Source: Streptomyces sp. NBC_01716
Lineage (GTDB): Bacteria > Actinomycetota > Actinomycetes > Streptomycetales > Streptomycetaceae
Direction of reading: 5' to 3'
Length of the DNA: 64,000 nt
Assembly (NCBI RefSeq): GCF_036248275.1
Contig: NZ_CP109181.1
Location: 6,634,001 to 6,698,000 of the forward strand
Made by a program: the position numbers and the translations under genes. Position 1 is the first letter of the stretch. The number at the start of each line of letters is the position of its first letter. Below the pieces are notes generated by a model. It saw only the letters and a program-made list of their open reading frames with translations, had not been told where the DNA came from and did no database searches. Shown here piece by piece: positions 9,368 through 20,791 of the stretch.

Positions 9368-10462
9368 GTGCATGTCGTACTCGCCGGTGGGGGGACCGCC
9401 GGCCACATCGAGCCCGCGCTCGCCCTCGCGGACGCCCTGCGGAGGCAGGACCCCACCGTGGGGATCACGGCCCTCGGTACGGAGCGCGGACTCGAAACCA
9501 GGCTGGTACCCGAGCGGGGGTACGAACTGGCCCTCATCCCCGCCGTCCCGCTGCCGCGCAAGCCCACCCCTGAACTGATCACCGTCCCCGGCCGGCTCCG
9601 CGGCACCATCAAGGCCGCCGAGCAGATCCTGGAGCGCACGAAGGCGGACTGCGTCGTCGGCTTCGGCGGCTACGTCGCGCTGCCCGGCTATCTCGCCGCC
9701 AAGCGCCTGGGCGTGCCGATCGTCGTGCACGAGGCCAACGCCCGCCCCGGCCTGGCCAACAAGATCGGTTCGCGGTACGCGGCGGCCGTCGCCGTCTCCA
9801 CCCCGGACAGCAAGCTGCGCGGCGCCCGCTACATCGGCATCCCGCTGCGCCGTACGATCGCCACCCTCGACCGGGCGCGGGTGCGTCCCGAGGCGCGCGC
9901 CGCCTTCGGGCTCGACCCCAACCTGCCCACGCTGCTGGTCTCCGGAGGCTCGCAGGGCGCCCGCAGGCTCAACGAGGTGGTCCAGCGGGCCGCGCCGCTC
10001 CTCCAGCGCTCCGGGATCCAGATCCTGCACGCGGTCGGACCGAAGAACGAAATGCCGCGCGTCGACAACATGCCGGGAATGCCGCCGTATATCCCGGTAC
10101 CGTATGTGGACCGGATGGATCTCGCCTACGCCGCTGCGGACATGATGCTCTGCCGGGCCGGCGCGATGACCGTCGCCGAACTCTCCGCCGTCGGGCTCCC
10201 GGCCGCCTACGTACCGCTGCCCGTCGGCAACGGTGAACAGCGGCTCAACGCCCAGCCGGTGGTGAAGGCCGGCGGCGGACTGCTGGTCGACGACGCCGAA
10301 CTGACGCCCGAATGGGTCCAGGGCAATGTGCTGCCGGTGCTGTCCGACCCGCACCGGCTGTACGAGATGTCCCGCGCGGCAGCCGAGTTCGGCCGCAGGG
10401 ATGCGGACGAGCTGCTCGTCGGCATGGTGTACGAGGCGGTCGCAGCGCGCCGTCAGGCATAG
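9368..10462 (+). CDS. murG: UDP-GlcNAc--lipid I N-acetylglucosaminyltransferase MurG
   Basis: Peripheral membrane GT28 enzyme that adds GlcNAc to lipid I to give lipid II. Seen: the glycine-rich GGGTAGHIEPAL loop at the N-terminus, GFGGYVALPGYLAA, HEANARPGLANK, the second glycine-rich loop SGGSQGARRLNE, and the UDP-GlcNAc-binding segment CRAGAMTVAELSAVGLPA followed by GEQRLNAQPV. The 364 residues match the family. It starts with GTG. ftsQ follows directly, with no murC between them, unlike in mycobacteria. Confidence 0.96.
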   Translation: MHVVLAGGGTAGHIEPALALADALRRQDPTVGITALGTERGLETRLVPERGYELALIPAVPLPRKPTPELITVPGRLRGTIKAAEQILERTKADCVVGFGGYVALPGYLAAKRLGVPIVVHEANARPGLANKIGSRYAAAVAVSTPDSKLRGARYIGIPLRRTIATLDRARVRPEARAAFGLDPNLPTLLVSGGSQGARRLNEVVQRAAPLLQRSGIQILHAVGPKNEMPRVDNMPGMPPYIPVPYVDRMDLAYAAADMMLCRAGAMTVAELSAVGLPAAYVPLPVGNGEQRLNAQPVVKAGGGLLVDDAELTPEWVQGNVLPVLSDPHRLYEMSRAAAEFGRRDADELLVGMVYEAVAARRQA

Positions 10463-10475
10463 GGAGGCAGGGGCA

Positions 10476-11273
10476 GTGGCCGGACCGACGACCGCCGAGC
10501 GTGATGCGGAACGCACCGAGTCGGAATCCGGCCGCCCCCGATCGGGGCGGCCCGGGCGCCGCCGATTCCGGCTTCTCGACCGCCGTTTTCTGCTTCTTCT
10601 TACTTCGTTGATCGTGCTCGGTGGCGGGGGAATCTGGCTGCTTTACGGCTCTGCCTGGCTGAGGGTCGAGCAGGTGAAGACTTCGGGGGTCGAGGTGCTG
10701 AAGCCCGCCGAGGTGGAAGCCGTCGCGGCAGTTCCGTTCGACACCCCCCTGATTTCCGCCGACACCGAAGCGATTGAGCGTCGACTTCGGCAGAAGCTGC
10801 CGCGTATCGACTCGGTGGATGTCGAACGGTCATGGCCGAACGGCATCGGTCTGAAAGTGACTGAGCGAAAGCCCGCGCTGGTTATCGAAAAGGGAGCAAA
10901 GTTCATCGAAGTGGACGCGAAGGGCGTTCGTTTCGCCACCGTCGACAAGGCCCCGAAGGGCGTACCCCTGCTGGAATTGACGGTGGATCAGTCCCCGAGT
11001 GTGCGACGCTTCACAGCCAGTCGTCTGATGTCCGAAGCGGTACGCGTCTGGGACGAACTCCCCGGCAAAGTCGCCGACGCCACCAGTGTGGTGAAGGTCC
11101 GTTCGTACGACTCGATCTCACTGGAGTTGACCGGCGGGCGCACCGTGATGTGGGGGAGCGGCGAGGATGGCGGCGCGAAGGCGCGGGCTCTCACCGCTCT
11201 CATGAAAGCAGTTCCCGACGCGGTGCACTTCGATGTGAGTGCGCCCACCGCCCCTTCCGTATCAGGGAGTTGA
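10476..11273 (+). CDS. ftsQ: Cell division protein FtsQ
   Basis: Single-pass divisome protein linking early and late division proteins (family knowledge). Seen: an Arg/Pro/Gly-rich cytoplasmic tail of about 40 residues, one membrane segment (FLLLLTSLIVLGGGGIWLLY), a POTRA domain beginning LRVEQVKTSGVEVL, and the downstream FtsQ domain. The GTG at 10476 was chosen because AGGGAGG lies a few bases upstream, giving 265 residues. The gene uses noticeably more T/A-ending codons (runs of ctt, act, ttg) than its neighbours. ftsA is absent; ftsZ follows after 275 bases. Confidence 0.9.
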   Translation: MAGPTTAERDAERTESESGRPRSGRPGRRRFRLLDRRFLLLLTSLIVLGGGGIWLLYGSAWLRVEQVKTSGVEVLKPAEVEAVAAVPFDTPLISADTEAIERRLRQKLPRIDSVDVERSWPNGIGLKVTERKPALVIEKGAKFIEVDAKGVRFATVDKAPKGVPLLELTVDQSPSVRRFTASRLMSEAVRVWDELPGKVADATSVVKVRSYDSISLELTGGRTVMWGSGEDGGAKARALTALMKAVPDAVHFDVSAPTAPSVSGS

Positions 11274-11284
11274 CGCGCATATGT

Positions 11285-11310
11285 GCTGACCAGCACCCTG
11301 GTTGGTCAGC
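11285..11310 (+). promoter_or_regulatory. Perfect inverted repeat downstream of ftsQ
   Basis: GCTGACCA (11285-11292) pairs perfectly with TGGTCAGC (11303-11310) around a 10-base loop, 11 bases after the ftsQ stop. No T-run follows, so it is either a weak terminator or attenuator separating ftsQ from ftsZ, or a protein-binding site in the ftsZ control region. Confidence 0.5.
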
Positions 11311-11363
11311 CCTGTGCGTGATCACATAGGGTGAAAAGAAAAACGGGAGGTTCGGCGTGTTCG

Positions 11364-11393
11364 TTGAACGTGCGCCACGTGTCGACTTAGTGT
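11364..11393 (+). promoter_or_regulatory. Candidate ftsZ promoter
   Basis: TTGAAC at 11364-11369 and TAGTGT at 11388-11393 with an 18-base spacer form a plausible vegetative-type promoter about 155 bases before the ftsZ start. Streptomyces ftsZ is known to have several promoters, including developmentally controlled ones; I cannot say which this would be. Confidence 0.35.
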
Positions 11394-11429
11394 CCTGTTC
11401 GGAAGAGTCCAAGAAGCAGACACTCTGGT

Positions 11430-11454
11430 AACCCTAAACTTCAAGGTTAGGGTT
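11430..11454 (+). promoter_or_regulatory. AACCCTAA/TTAGGGTT inverted repeat upstream of ftsZ
   Basis: AACCCTAA (11430-11437) and TTAGGGTT (11447-11454) form a perfect 8-base palindrome with a 9-base centre, about 95 bases before the ftsZ start. The AT-rich arms stand out in this GC-rich DNA. The symmetry fits a dimeric regulator site or an mRNA hairpin in the ftsZ leader; the binding factor is unknown to me. Confidence 0.5.
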
Positions 11455-11548
11455 CGGGTCGGCGTCCGGACCGTCCCATCGGCATCAGTCCCCGCCTCGC
11501 GACAACAGCGAAGCGGCGACACGTAACTCGAGGCGAGAGGCCTTCGAC

Positions 11549-12760
11549 GTGGCAGCACCGCAGAACTACCTCGCAGTCATCAAGGTCATCGGTGTCGGCG
11601 GCGGTGGTGTCAATGCCATCAACCGAATGATCGAGGTCGGCCTCAAGGGCGTCGAGTTCATCGCGATCAACACCGACGCACAAGCCCTGTTGATGAGCGA
11701 CGCCGACGTCAAGCTCGACGTCGGCCGTGAACTCACCCGTGGCCTCGGCGCCGGCGCGAACCCGGCAGTCGGCCGCAAGGCGGCCGAGGATCACCGCGAG
11801 GAGATCGAGGAGGTCCTCAAGGGGGCCGACATGGTCTTCGTCACCGCCGGTGAGGGCGGTGGAACCGGTACCGGCGGCGCCCCCGTCGTCGCCAACATCG
11901 CCCGCTCGCTCGGCGCCCTCACGATCGGCGTCGTCACCCGGCCCTTCACCTTCGAGGGCCGGCGGCGCGCGAACCAGGCGGAGGACGGCATCGCCGAGCT
12001 CCGTGAAGAGGTCGACACCCTCATCGTCATCCCCAACGACCGCCTGCTGTCCATCTCGGACCGTCAGGTGAGCGTTCTGGACGCGTTCAAGTCCGCGGAC
12101 CAGGTGCTCCTCTCGGGTGTCCAGGGCATCACCGACCTCATCACCACGCCGGGTCTGATCAACCTCGACTTCGCCGACGTCAAGTCCGTGATGTCCGAGG
12201 CCGGATCGGCCCTCATGGGCATCGGCTCCGCACGTGGCGACGACCGCGCGGTGGCCGCCGCGGAGATGGCGATCTCCTCGCCGCTCCTCGAAGCGTCCAT
12301 CGACGGCGCGCGCGGTGTGCTGCTCTCCATCTCCGGCGGTTCCGACCTCGGTCTCTTCGAGATCAACGAGGCCGCGCAACTGGTCAGTGAGGCCGCGCAC
12401 CCCGAGGCCAACATCATCTTCGGCGCCGTCATCGACGACGCCCTCGGCGACGAGGTACGGGTCACCGTGATCGCGGCAGGCTTCGACGGCGGACAGCCGC
12501 CGACCCGCCGCGAGGCCGGCCTCACCTCGGCCAAGCGGGAGGAGCAGCCGTCCTACCGCTCCGCCGCCCAGGAGCCCGATTCGGGCCGCCCCGCCGGCGG
12601 GCTCGGCACGGTCCCCCGCGAGGAGGCGCCCGCCCCCGAGCCGGCCCCGGTGGCCAACGAGAAGTCCCTGCCGCCCATCTCGCCGCCGCACGTCCCGCCG
12701 GCCCGTCCGTACCAGGACACCCAGGCCGAAGAGCTGGATGTTCCGGACTTCTTGAAGTGA
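11549..12760 (+). CDS. ftsZ: Tubulin-like cell division GTPase FtsZ
   Basis: GTPase that polymerises into the Z-ring, and in Streptomyces into ladders of sporulation septa. Seen: GVGGGGVNAINRM near residues 16-27, the tubulin signature GEGGGTGTGGAP at 101-112, the catalytic T7-loop region NLDFADVKSVMSEAG, then a Pro/Glu-rich linker and the conserved C-terminal peptide EELDVPDFLK that binds partners such as SepF and FtsW. Length of 403 residues is normal. Start is GTG at 11549 behind CGAGAGG. The 275-base upstream gap with palindromes suggests separate regulation. The stop overlaps the ylmD start (GTGA). Confidence 0.97.
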   Translation: MAAPQNYLAVIKVIGVGGGGVNAINRMIEVGLKGVEFIAINTDAQALLMSDADVKLDVGRELTRGLGAGANPAVGRKAAEDHREEIEEVLKGADMVFVTAGEGGGTGTGGAPVVANIARSLGALTIGVVTRPFTFEGRRRANQAEDGIAELREEVDTLIVIPNDRLLSISDRQVSVLDAFKSADQVLLSGVQGITDLITTPGLINLDFADVKSVMSEAGSALMGIGSARGDDRAVAAAEMAISSPLLEASIDGARGVLLSISGGSDLGLFEINEAAQLVSEAAHPEANIIFGAVIDDALGDEVRVTVIAAGFDGGQPPTRREAGLTSAKREEQPSYRSAAQEPDSGRPAGGLGTVPREEAPAPEPAPVANEKSLPPISPPHVPPARPYQDTQAEELDVPDFLK

Positions 12761-13509
12761 TAGGCCAGCACAACGCGTTGAGCTCGGCCGGCGGCGCCCA
12801 TTTCGCCTTCACCGACAGGTGGGGCGGGGTGAGCGCCGCTCCGTACGAGCAGCTCAACCTCGGCGGCGCGGTCGGCGACGATCCCGCCGCCGTACGCGCC
12901 AACCGGACCGCCGCCGCCGAGTCCCTCGGGATCGACGCGGCGCGGGTCGTGTGGATGAACCAGGTGCACGGCCGCGATGTCGCCGTCGTCGAAGGACCCT
13001 GGGAGCCGGCCGGGTCGGACGCGATCCCGGCGGTCGACGCCGTGGTCACCACGAGCCGGGGGCTCGCACTCGCCGTACTGACCGCGGACTGTGTCCCGGT
13101 CCTGCTGGCCGACCCGGTGGCGGGAATCGCGGCCGCCGCGCACGCCGGACGCCCGGGAATGGTCGCGGGAGTCGTCCCAGCCGCCGTCGATGCGATGATC
13201 GCGCGGGGCGCCGAGCCCTCCCGTATCACCGCCCGGACCGGACCCGCCGTCTGCGGACGCTGTTACGAGGTCCCCGAAGCCATGCGGGCCGAAGTCGCCG
13301 AAGCCGTACCGGAGTCCTGGGCCGAGACCAGCTGGGGCACCCCCGCCGTCGACGTCATCGCCGGGGTGCACGCCCAACTCGCCGCGCTCGGGATCGGGGA
13401 CAGGCACCGCTCGGAGGTCTGCACCCTCGAATCGGCCGACCATTTCTCGTACCGCCGCGACCGCACCACCGGACGGCTCGCCGGTTATGTCTGGCTGGAG
13501 GCGTCATGA
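12757..13509 (+). CDS. ylmD: YlmD/PgeF-family (laccase-domain) protein
   Basis: Member of the multicopper-polyphenol-oxidase-like family (DUF152), whose studied members act on purine nucleosides or peptidoglycan-precursor side products. Seen: FTDRWGGVSAAPYEQLNL, NQVHGRDV with the first metal-ligand His, the LTADCVPVLL motif with the Cys, AAAHAGRPG with the second His (the usual HAGWRG Trp is not present), and CGRCYEVP. The 250 residues are normal. It sits between ftsZ and ylmE with four-base overlaps on both sides, as in many Gram-positive dcw clusters; its role in division is not settled. Confidence 0.85.
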   Translation: MIGQHNALSSAGGAHFAFTDRWGGVSAAPYEQLNLGGAVGDDPAAVRANRTAAAESLGIDAARVVWMNQVHGRDVAVVEGPWEPAGSDAIPAVDAVVTTSRGLALAVLTADCVPVLLADPVAGIAAAAHAGRPGMVAGVVPAAVDAMIARGAEPSRITARTGPAVCGRCYEVPEAMRAEVAEAVPESWAETSWGTPAVDVIAGVHAQLAALGIGDRHRSEVCTLESADHFSYRRDRTTGRLAGYVWLEAS

Positions 13510-14225
13510 CCGATCGCGGGGCCGAACTCGCCGAAAATCTTCACAAGGTGGAGAACCGTATCTCCTCCGCCTGCGCCGCGGCCGGGCGGAACCGGGACGA
13601 AGTAACCCTGATCGTCGTCACCAAGACCTACCCCGCGAGCGATGTCCGGCTCCTTCATGAACTGGGTGTGCGGCATGTCGCCGAGAACCGGGACCAGGAC
13701 GCGGCGCCCAAGGCCGCCGCGTGCGCGGATCTGTCGCTGACATGGCACTTCGTGGGTCAGTTGCAGACCAACAAAGTCCGTTCCGTGGTCGGTTACGCCG
13801 ACATCGTGCAGTCGGTCGACCGGCTCAGGCTCGTCTCGGCGCTGTCCGCCGCCGCGGTGCGCGCGGACCGTGAGATCGGCGCGCTGATCCAGGTCGCGCT
13901 CGACGCGGATTCGGGTGCGCGAGGCGAGCGGGGCGGCGTCGCGCCGGACGGAATCGGGGAGTTGGCGGCGGCCGTCGCCGAGGCTCCGGGACTGCGGCTG
14001 GACGGTCTCATGACCGTGGCACCACTCGCCGGACAGTATGCCGATCGTCAACAGGCCGCGTTCGAGCGGCTGCTGGAATTGTCATCCCTGCTGCGCTCGG
14101 ACCATCCTGCTGCGAACATGGTGTCAGCAGGGATGAGTGCGGACCTCGAAGCAGCCGTTTCGGCCGGAGCGACACATGTGCGCGTCGGTACGGCGGTACT
14201 CGGAGTCCGCCCCCGGCTCGGGTAA
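13506..14225 (+). CDS. ylmE: YggS/YlmE-family PLP-binding protein
   Basis: Alanine-racemase-fold protein of the PLP homeostasis (PLPHP/COG0325) family, which binds pyridoxal phosphate without known catalysis. Seen: VTKTYPASDV, carrying the PLP-binding Lys, RHVAENRDQDA, WHFVGQLQTNKVR, GLMTVAPL and the C-terminal MSADLEAAVSAGATHVRVGTA split across phosphate-binding loops. The ATG at 13506 overlaps the ylmD stop (ATGA) and gives 239 residues. In Streptomyces the ylmD-ylmE pair sits next to sepF and has been linked to sporulation septation (established knowledge, details not visible here). Confidence 0.9.
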   Translation: MTDRGAELAENLHKVENRISSACAAAGRNRDEVTLIVVTKTYPASDVRLLHELGVRHVAENRDQDAAPKAAACADLSLTWHFVGQLQTNKVRSVVGYADIVQSVDRLRLVSALSAAAVRADREIGALIQVALDADSGARGERGGVAPDGIGELAAAVAEAPGLRLDGLMTVAPLAGQYADRQQAAFERLLELSSLLRSDHPAANMVSAGMSADLEAAVSAGATHVRVGTAVLGVRPRLG

Positions 14226-14349
14226 CGTCGCGAAGCAAGTCGGACCACAGCAGAAAATATGGTCATTTCCGCCGAAAGGTGGACGGGCCGCGTGGATCGA
14301 GGGCACTTGGTGACGAGGCCGATCCACCACAGAGCGGAGGACTCAGAGC

Positions 14350-14967
14350 ATGGCCGGCGCGATGCGCAAGATGGCGGTCTACCTCGGCCTCGTGGAGGAC
14401 GATGGGTACGACGGCCGGGGTTTCGACCCCGATGACGACTTCGAACCCGAGCCCGAACCCGAGCGTGAACACCGGCGCCACCAGCCGGTGCACCAGGTCG
14501 AACGGGACGAACCGGTACGAGTGGTGCAGCCACCTCCGCAGCGTGAACGGGAGCGTCAGCCGGTGCCGGTAGCGGCAGAAAGCGGACGTCCTGCCCGAAT
14601 CGCCCCCGTGGCATCCATCACACCTGAACGCCCCAGCCTGGAGAAGAACGCACCAGTGATCATGCCCAAGGTCGTCTCCGAACGAGAGCCCTACCGCATC
14701 ACCACATTGCACCCGCGGACCTACAACGAGGCCCGTACCATCGGGGAACACTTCCGGGAGGGGACCCCGGTGATCATGAATCTGACCGAGATGGACGACA
14801 CCGATGCGAAGCGACTTGTCGACTTTGCCGCGGGACTTGTCTTCGGTCTCCATGGCAGCATTGAGCGAGTGACGCAGAAGGTGTTCCTGTTGTCGCCTGC
14901 TAACGTCGATGTCACGGCGGAGGACAAAGCCCGTATCGCAGAGGGCGGGTTCTTCAACCAGAGCTGA
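14350..14967 (+). CDS. sepF: Z-ring anchoring protein SepF
   Basis: Peripheral membrane protein that binds the FtsZ tail and membrane; with ftsA absent it is the likely Z-ring anchor. Seen: the N-terminal amphipathic stretch MAGAMRKMAVYLGL, an acidic, Arg/Glu/Pro-rich linker (residues about 15-105), then the SepF domain from KVVSEREPYRITTLHP through VIMNLTEMDDTDAKRLVDF to QKVFLLSPANVDV. It has 205 residues. The start ATG has a GCGGAGG ribosome site. It is followed by ylmG and divIVA, the standard order. Confidence 0.94.
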   Translation: MAGAMRKMAVYLGLVEDDGYDGRGFDPDDDFEPEPEPEREHRRHQPVHQVERDEPVRVVQPPPQRERERQPVPVAAESGRPARIAPVASITPERPSLEKNAPVIMPKVVSEREPYRITTLHPRTYNEARTIGEHFREGTPVIMNLTEMDDTDAKRLVDFAAGLVFGLHGSIERVTQKVFLLSPANVDVTAEDKARIAEGGFFNQS

Positions 14968-15034
14968 GATTCGACACCGGGAACGACCCGGCCACGAGGC
15001 CGGACCAGAGAGCCAGGGGAGAGGGAAGCGCGGG

Positions 15035-15331
15035 ATGAGCGTTGCGCTACAGGTGGTCTACATCGCGCTGGTGTGCTTCCTCATCGTGCTGATCTTCCGG
15101 CTGGTCATGGATTACGTCTTCCAATTCGCCCGCTCATGGCAGCCCGGCAAGGCGATGGTGGTCGTTCTGGAGGCCACCTACACTGTCACCGATCCACCGC
15201 TCAAGCTTCTGCGGCGGTTCATCCCGCCGTTGCGTCTCGGGGGCGTGGCACTCGACCTGTCCTTCTTCGTTCTGATGATCATCGTGTACATCCTGATCTC
15301 GGTCGTCAGTGGCCTTGCGAGGGGCATGTGA
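15035..15331 (+). CDS. ylmG: YggT/YlmG-family membrane protein
   Basis: Small membrane protein of the YGGT family. Seen: two hydrophobic segments (residues about 5-25 and 70-95) separated by a loop containing TDPPLKLLRRFIPPLRLGG, the family signature. The ATG at 15035 follows AGGGGAGAGGGAAG and gives 98 residues, the usual size. The position between sepF and divIVA is conserved in Gram-positive bacteria. Homologues are implicated in membrane or nucleoid distribution, but the exact role here cannot be read from sequence. Confidence 0.9.
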   Translation: MSVALQVVYIALVCFLIVLIFRLVMDYVFQFARSWQPGKAMVVVLEATYTVTDPPLKLLRRFIPPLRLGGVALDLSFFVLMIIVYILISVVSGLARGM

Positions 15332-15380
15332 ACGATACGGTCTTGCCGACTGCCGACGACTACGTAGAGGTGAAGAAGAG

Positions 15381-16568
15381 ATGCCGTTGACCCCCGAGGA
15401 CGTGCGGAACAAGCAGTTCACGACCGTCCGCCTCCGAGAAGGCTACGACGAGGACGAGGTCGATGCCTTCCTAGACGAGGTCGAGGCCGAACTGACGCGC
15501 CTGCTTCGTGAGAACGAGGATCTGCGCGCCAAGCTCGCCGCCGCGACGCGTGCCGCCGCGCAGAACCAGCAGCAGCAACAGCAGCAGCAGGGGATGCGCA
15601 AGCCGCCGGAGCAGCAGGAGCGGCCCGGTGCGCCTGTCCCCGCCGCCATATCTGGACCGCCGGTACAGCAGCAGCAGCCCCCGCAGATGGGCCAGCCCCA
15701 ACTGCCGGGTGGGCCCCCGCAGCTTCCCGCCGGCCCCGGCGGTCACGGCCCCGGCCCGGGTGGACACCCCGGTCACGGCCCCGGCCCGCAGGGTCAGCAC
15801 GGTCCCGGTCCCATGCAGGGCGGCCCCATGCAGGGGCAGATGCAGGGCGGTCCGATGCAGGGCCAGATGCAAGGGCAGATGCAGGGCGGTCCCATGGGTG
15901 GACCGATGGGCGGACCCATGGGTCACGGCCCGGGGCCCGGTCAGGGCGGTCCCGGCGGCGACAGCGCCGCGCGTGTGCTCTCGCTCGCCCAGCAGACGGC
16001 CGACCAGGCGATCGCGGAGGCCCGTTCCGAGGCCAACAAGATCGTCGGCGAGGCGCGCAGCCGCGCCGAGGGTCTGGAGCGGGACGCCCGTGCGAAGGCG
16101 GACGCCCTTGAGCGGGACGCGCAGGAGAAGCACCGCGTGGCGATGGGCTCCCTGGAGTCCGCGCGCGCGACGCTGGAGCGCAAGGTCGAGGACCTGCGCG
16201 GCTTCGAGCGCGAGTACCGGACACGGCTGAAGTCCTACCTGGAGAGCCAGCTGCGGCAGTTGGAGACCCAGGCCGACGATTCGCTGGCCCCGCCGCGTAC
16301 GCCTGCGGCGGCCTCGCTGCCGCCGTCGCCGTCCATGGCACCGGCCGGTGCGGGCGCGATGGGTCACACGATGGGTGGCAACCCGTCCATGGGCGGTGGG
16401 CACGGTCCCTCGTCGGGCGGACCGTCGTACGGGAACCAGCAGCAGATGTCCCCGGCGATGACGCAGCCGATGGCACCGGTACGGCCGCAGGCGCCGCAGC
16501 CCATGCAGCCGATGCAGCAGGCGCCGTCGCCGATGCGGGGATTCCTGATCGACGAGGACGACAACTGA
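15381..16568 (+). CDS. divIVA: Polar growth determinant DivIVA
   Basis: Coiled-coil protein that marks curved membrane at the hyphal tip and drives apical growth, essential in Streptomyces (established). Seen: N-terminal lipid-binding domain (TPEDVRNKQFTTVRLREGYDEDEV style, residues 1-40) and a first coiled coil to about 70. Next is a Gln-rich stretch and a long Pro/Gly/Gln/Met segment with repeated GPMQGQMQG units (about 75-190), then a second Ala/Glu/Arg coiled coil (about 195-300), and a Met/Pro-rich tail ending in an acidic FLIDEDDN. The ATG at 15381 behind GAAGAAGAG gives 395 residues. A strong terminator follows. Confidence 0.95.
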   Translation: MPLTPEDVRNKQFTTVRLREGYDEDEVDAFLDEVEAELTRLLRENEDLRAKLAAATRAAAQNQQQQQQQQGMRKPPEQQERPGAPVPAAISGPPVQQQQPPQMGQPQLPGGPPQLPAGPGGHGPGPGGHPGHGPGPQGQHGPGPMQGGPMQGQMQGGPMQGQMQGQMQGGPMGGPMGGPMGHGPGPGQGGPGGDSAARVLSLAQQTADQAIAEARSEANKIVGEARSRAEGLERDARAKADALERDAQEKHRVAMGSLESARATLERKVEDLRGFEREYRTRLKSYLESQLRQLETQADDSLAPPRTPAAASLPPSPSMAPAGAGAMGHTMGGNPSMGGGHGPSSGGPSYGNQQQMSPAMTQPMAPVRPQAPQPMQPMQQAPSPMRGFLIDEDDN

Positions 16569-16611
16569 CGGGGGTTGGGCGCGGGATCCGCGCGCAGCCG
16601 TCGGCAGGCTG

Positions 16612-16654
16612 AAGGGCCGTGCCCGGGGTATGAACCCCGGGCACGGCCCTTTTC
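16612..16654 (+). terminator. Terminator after divIVA
   Basis: A perfect 17-base stem (AAGGGCCGTGCCCGGGG, 16612-16628, with its complement at 16635-16651) around the loop TATGAA, followed by a short T stretch. It closes the dcw cluster 44 bases after divIVA. Confidence 0.85.
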
Positions 16655-16684
16655 GCGTCCGCGCGACGCCGGGGCGCTGCGCGC

Positions 16685-17144
16685 GCTTTCCCCCACCCCG
16701 CCCCTTCCCGAAACCGGGGGCGGGGCCCCGGACCTCCCAGGGCCCTCGGCCCTGCGGGCCGGGCGGGCGGGTTCGCCGCTGCGCGGCGGGGAGTTCGGCC
16801 TCGCGGCCGGGTGCGGACCCGGGCCCTGCGGGCCGGGTTGGGTTGTTTGCCGCTGTGCGGCGGGGCGTTCGGCCTGGCGGGCCAGGGCGGGTTGTTTGCC
16901 GCTGCGCGGCGGGGTCTTGGACCCCGCTGTCCTTGGCCTTGCGGGCCGGGGCGGCGCGGTTTGCCGCTGCGCGGCGGCCAGCTTGGGCCCCGGGCCTCGG
17001 TAGCCATCCGCCCTGCGGGTCGGTTCGGCTCGGGCGTTGTTGTGCGGCGCGCCGACCCCCGGCCCGGCCCGCAGGGCCAAGGGGCCCTGGGGGGTCCGGG
17101 GGCCCCGCCCCCGGTTTCGGGAAGGGGCGGGGTTGGGGGAAAGC
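16685..17144. repeat. Long inverted repeat enclosing tandem GCCGCTGCGCGGCGG hairpins
   Basis: Left arm about 16685-16762 and right arm about 17061-17144 are near-identical reverse complements differing by a few indels; both contain the core CCCCGCCCCTTCCCGAAAC and its complement. Between them lie at least four imperfect units, each with a GCCGCTGCGCGGCGG-type hairpin (near 16780, 16850, 16898 and 16963) followed by a CGGCCT..GCGGGCC element. It occupies the space between convergent divIVA and ileS. Open frames here are compositional artefacts. No gene is seen from 16655 to 17155. Confidence 0.8.
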
Positions 17145-17155
17145 ACCCCCCGGGG

Positions 17156-20302
<3,147 letters not shown>

Positions 20303-20319
20303 GGACGAAACTCCTCCAA

Positions 20320-20589
20320 CGGAACTGCGGCATCTCCGTCGGAGGGACGAGAGCCTGCGGCTCCCGCGGTACCACCCTCCTTGGCCCCGGGCGTGGCCGC
20401 CCTCGGCCCCCTCATTGGGGTCGCGCTGCCGGGTCTACGGCCCCGCGTACTGCCAGGGCTTTCTTCCGGCGGCTCCGGGGTGATGCTTCACTCCGCGCTC
20501 TGCCCCCGGGCTCGCACCGTCCCCGGGTCGCTCATGGCCGCTCTCGGAGCTACTCGTCCCCATCCACGCCTCTCGCTCGGGCCAGTGTA
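20320..20589 (-). promoter_or_regulatory. T-box leader of ileS
   Basis: On the minus strand the region carries the T-box core AAGGAGGGTGGTACCGCGG at 20364-20382, followed by a GGGAGCC..GGCTCTCGTCCC stem and then GGAGGAG just before the ileS ATG, so the second structure can mask the ribosome site. Upstream lies GATGGGGACGAGTAG (about 20547-20561), a typical T-box stem I element, and an ATC triplet followed by A (about 20479-20483) that could be the isoleucine specifier. A TACACT -10-like box lies at 20584-20589. Actinobacterial ileS T-boxes usually control translation by sensing uncharged tRNA-Ile. Confidence 0.88.
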
Positions 20590-20791
20590 AGGCCCCGACG
20601 GTGACCCGAATGGTCCGGCGGGCCGAGTGGACTTCCCGGAGCGGCCCGTGCGGCGGATTACCCGGCGGGGAGCTGGGCACAACGGATGGAGGCTCGCCTT
20701 GTCACCGGCGGAGGCGGGTCCCACCGGCGGCGTGCCCCGTTGCCGCGTGGCTGGTGTCGATTTATCGTCCCAGCACGACTCGCGTGCAAGA

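Noticed and set aside
11430..11454. Telomere-like TTAGGG motif as a replication or end signal
   Set aside because: There is only one copy in each orientation, inside the ftsZ control region; linear Streptomyces telomeres are different palindromic sequences at chromosome ends.
15570..15595. CAG/CAA microsatellite in divIVA as a possible assembly error
   Set aside because: The run keeps frame and encodes a short poly-Gln consistent with the Gln-rich linker that follows.
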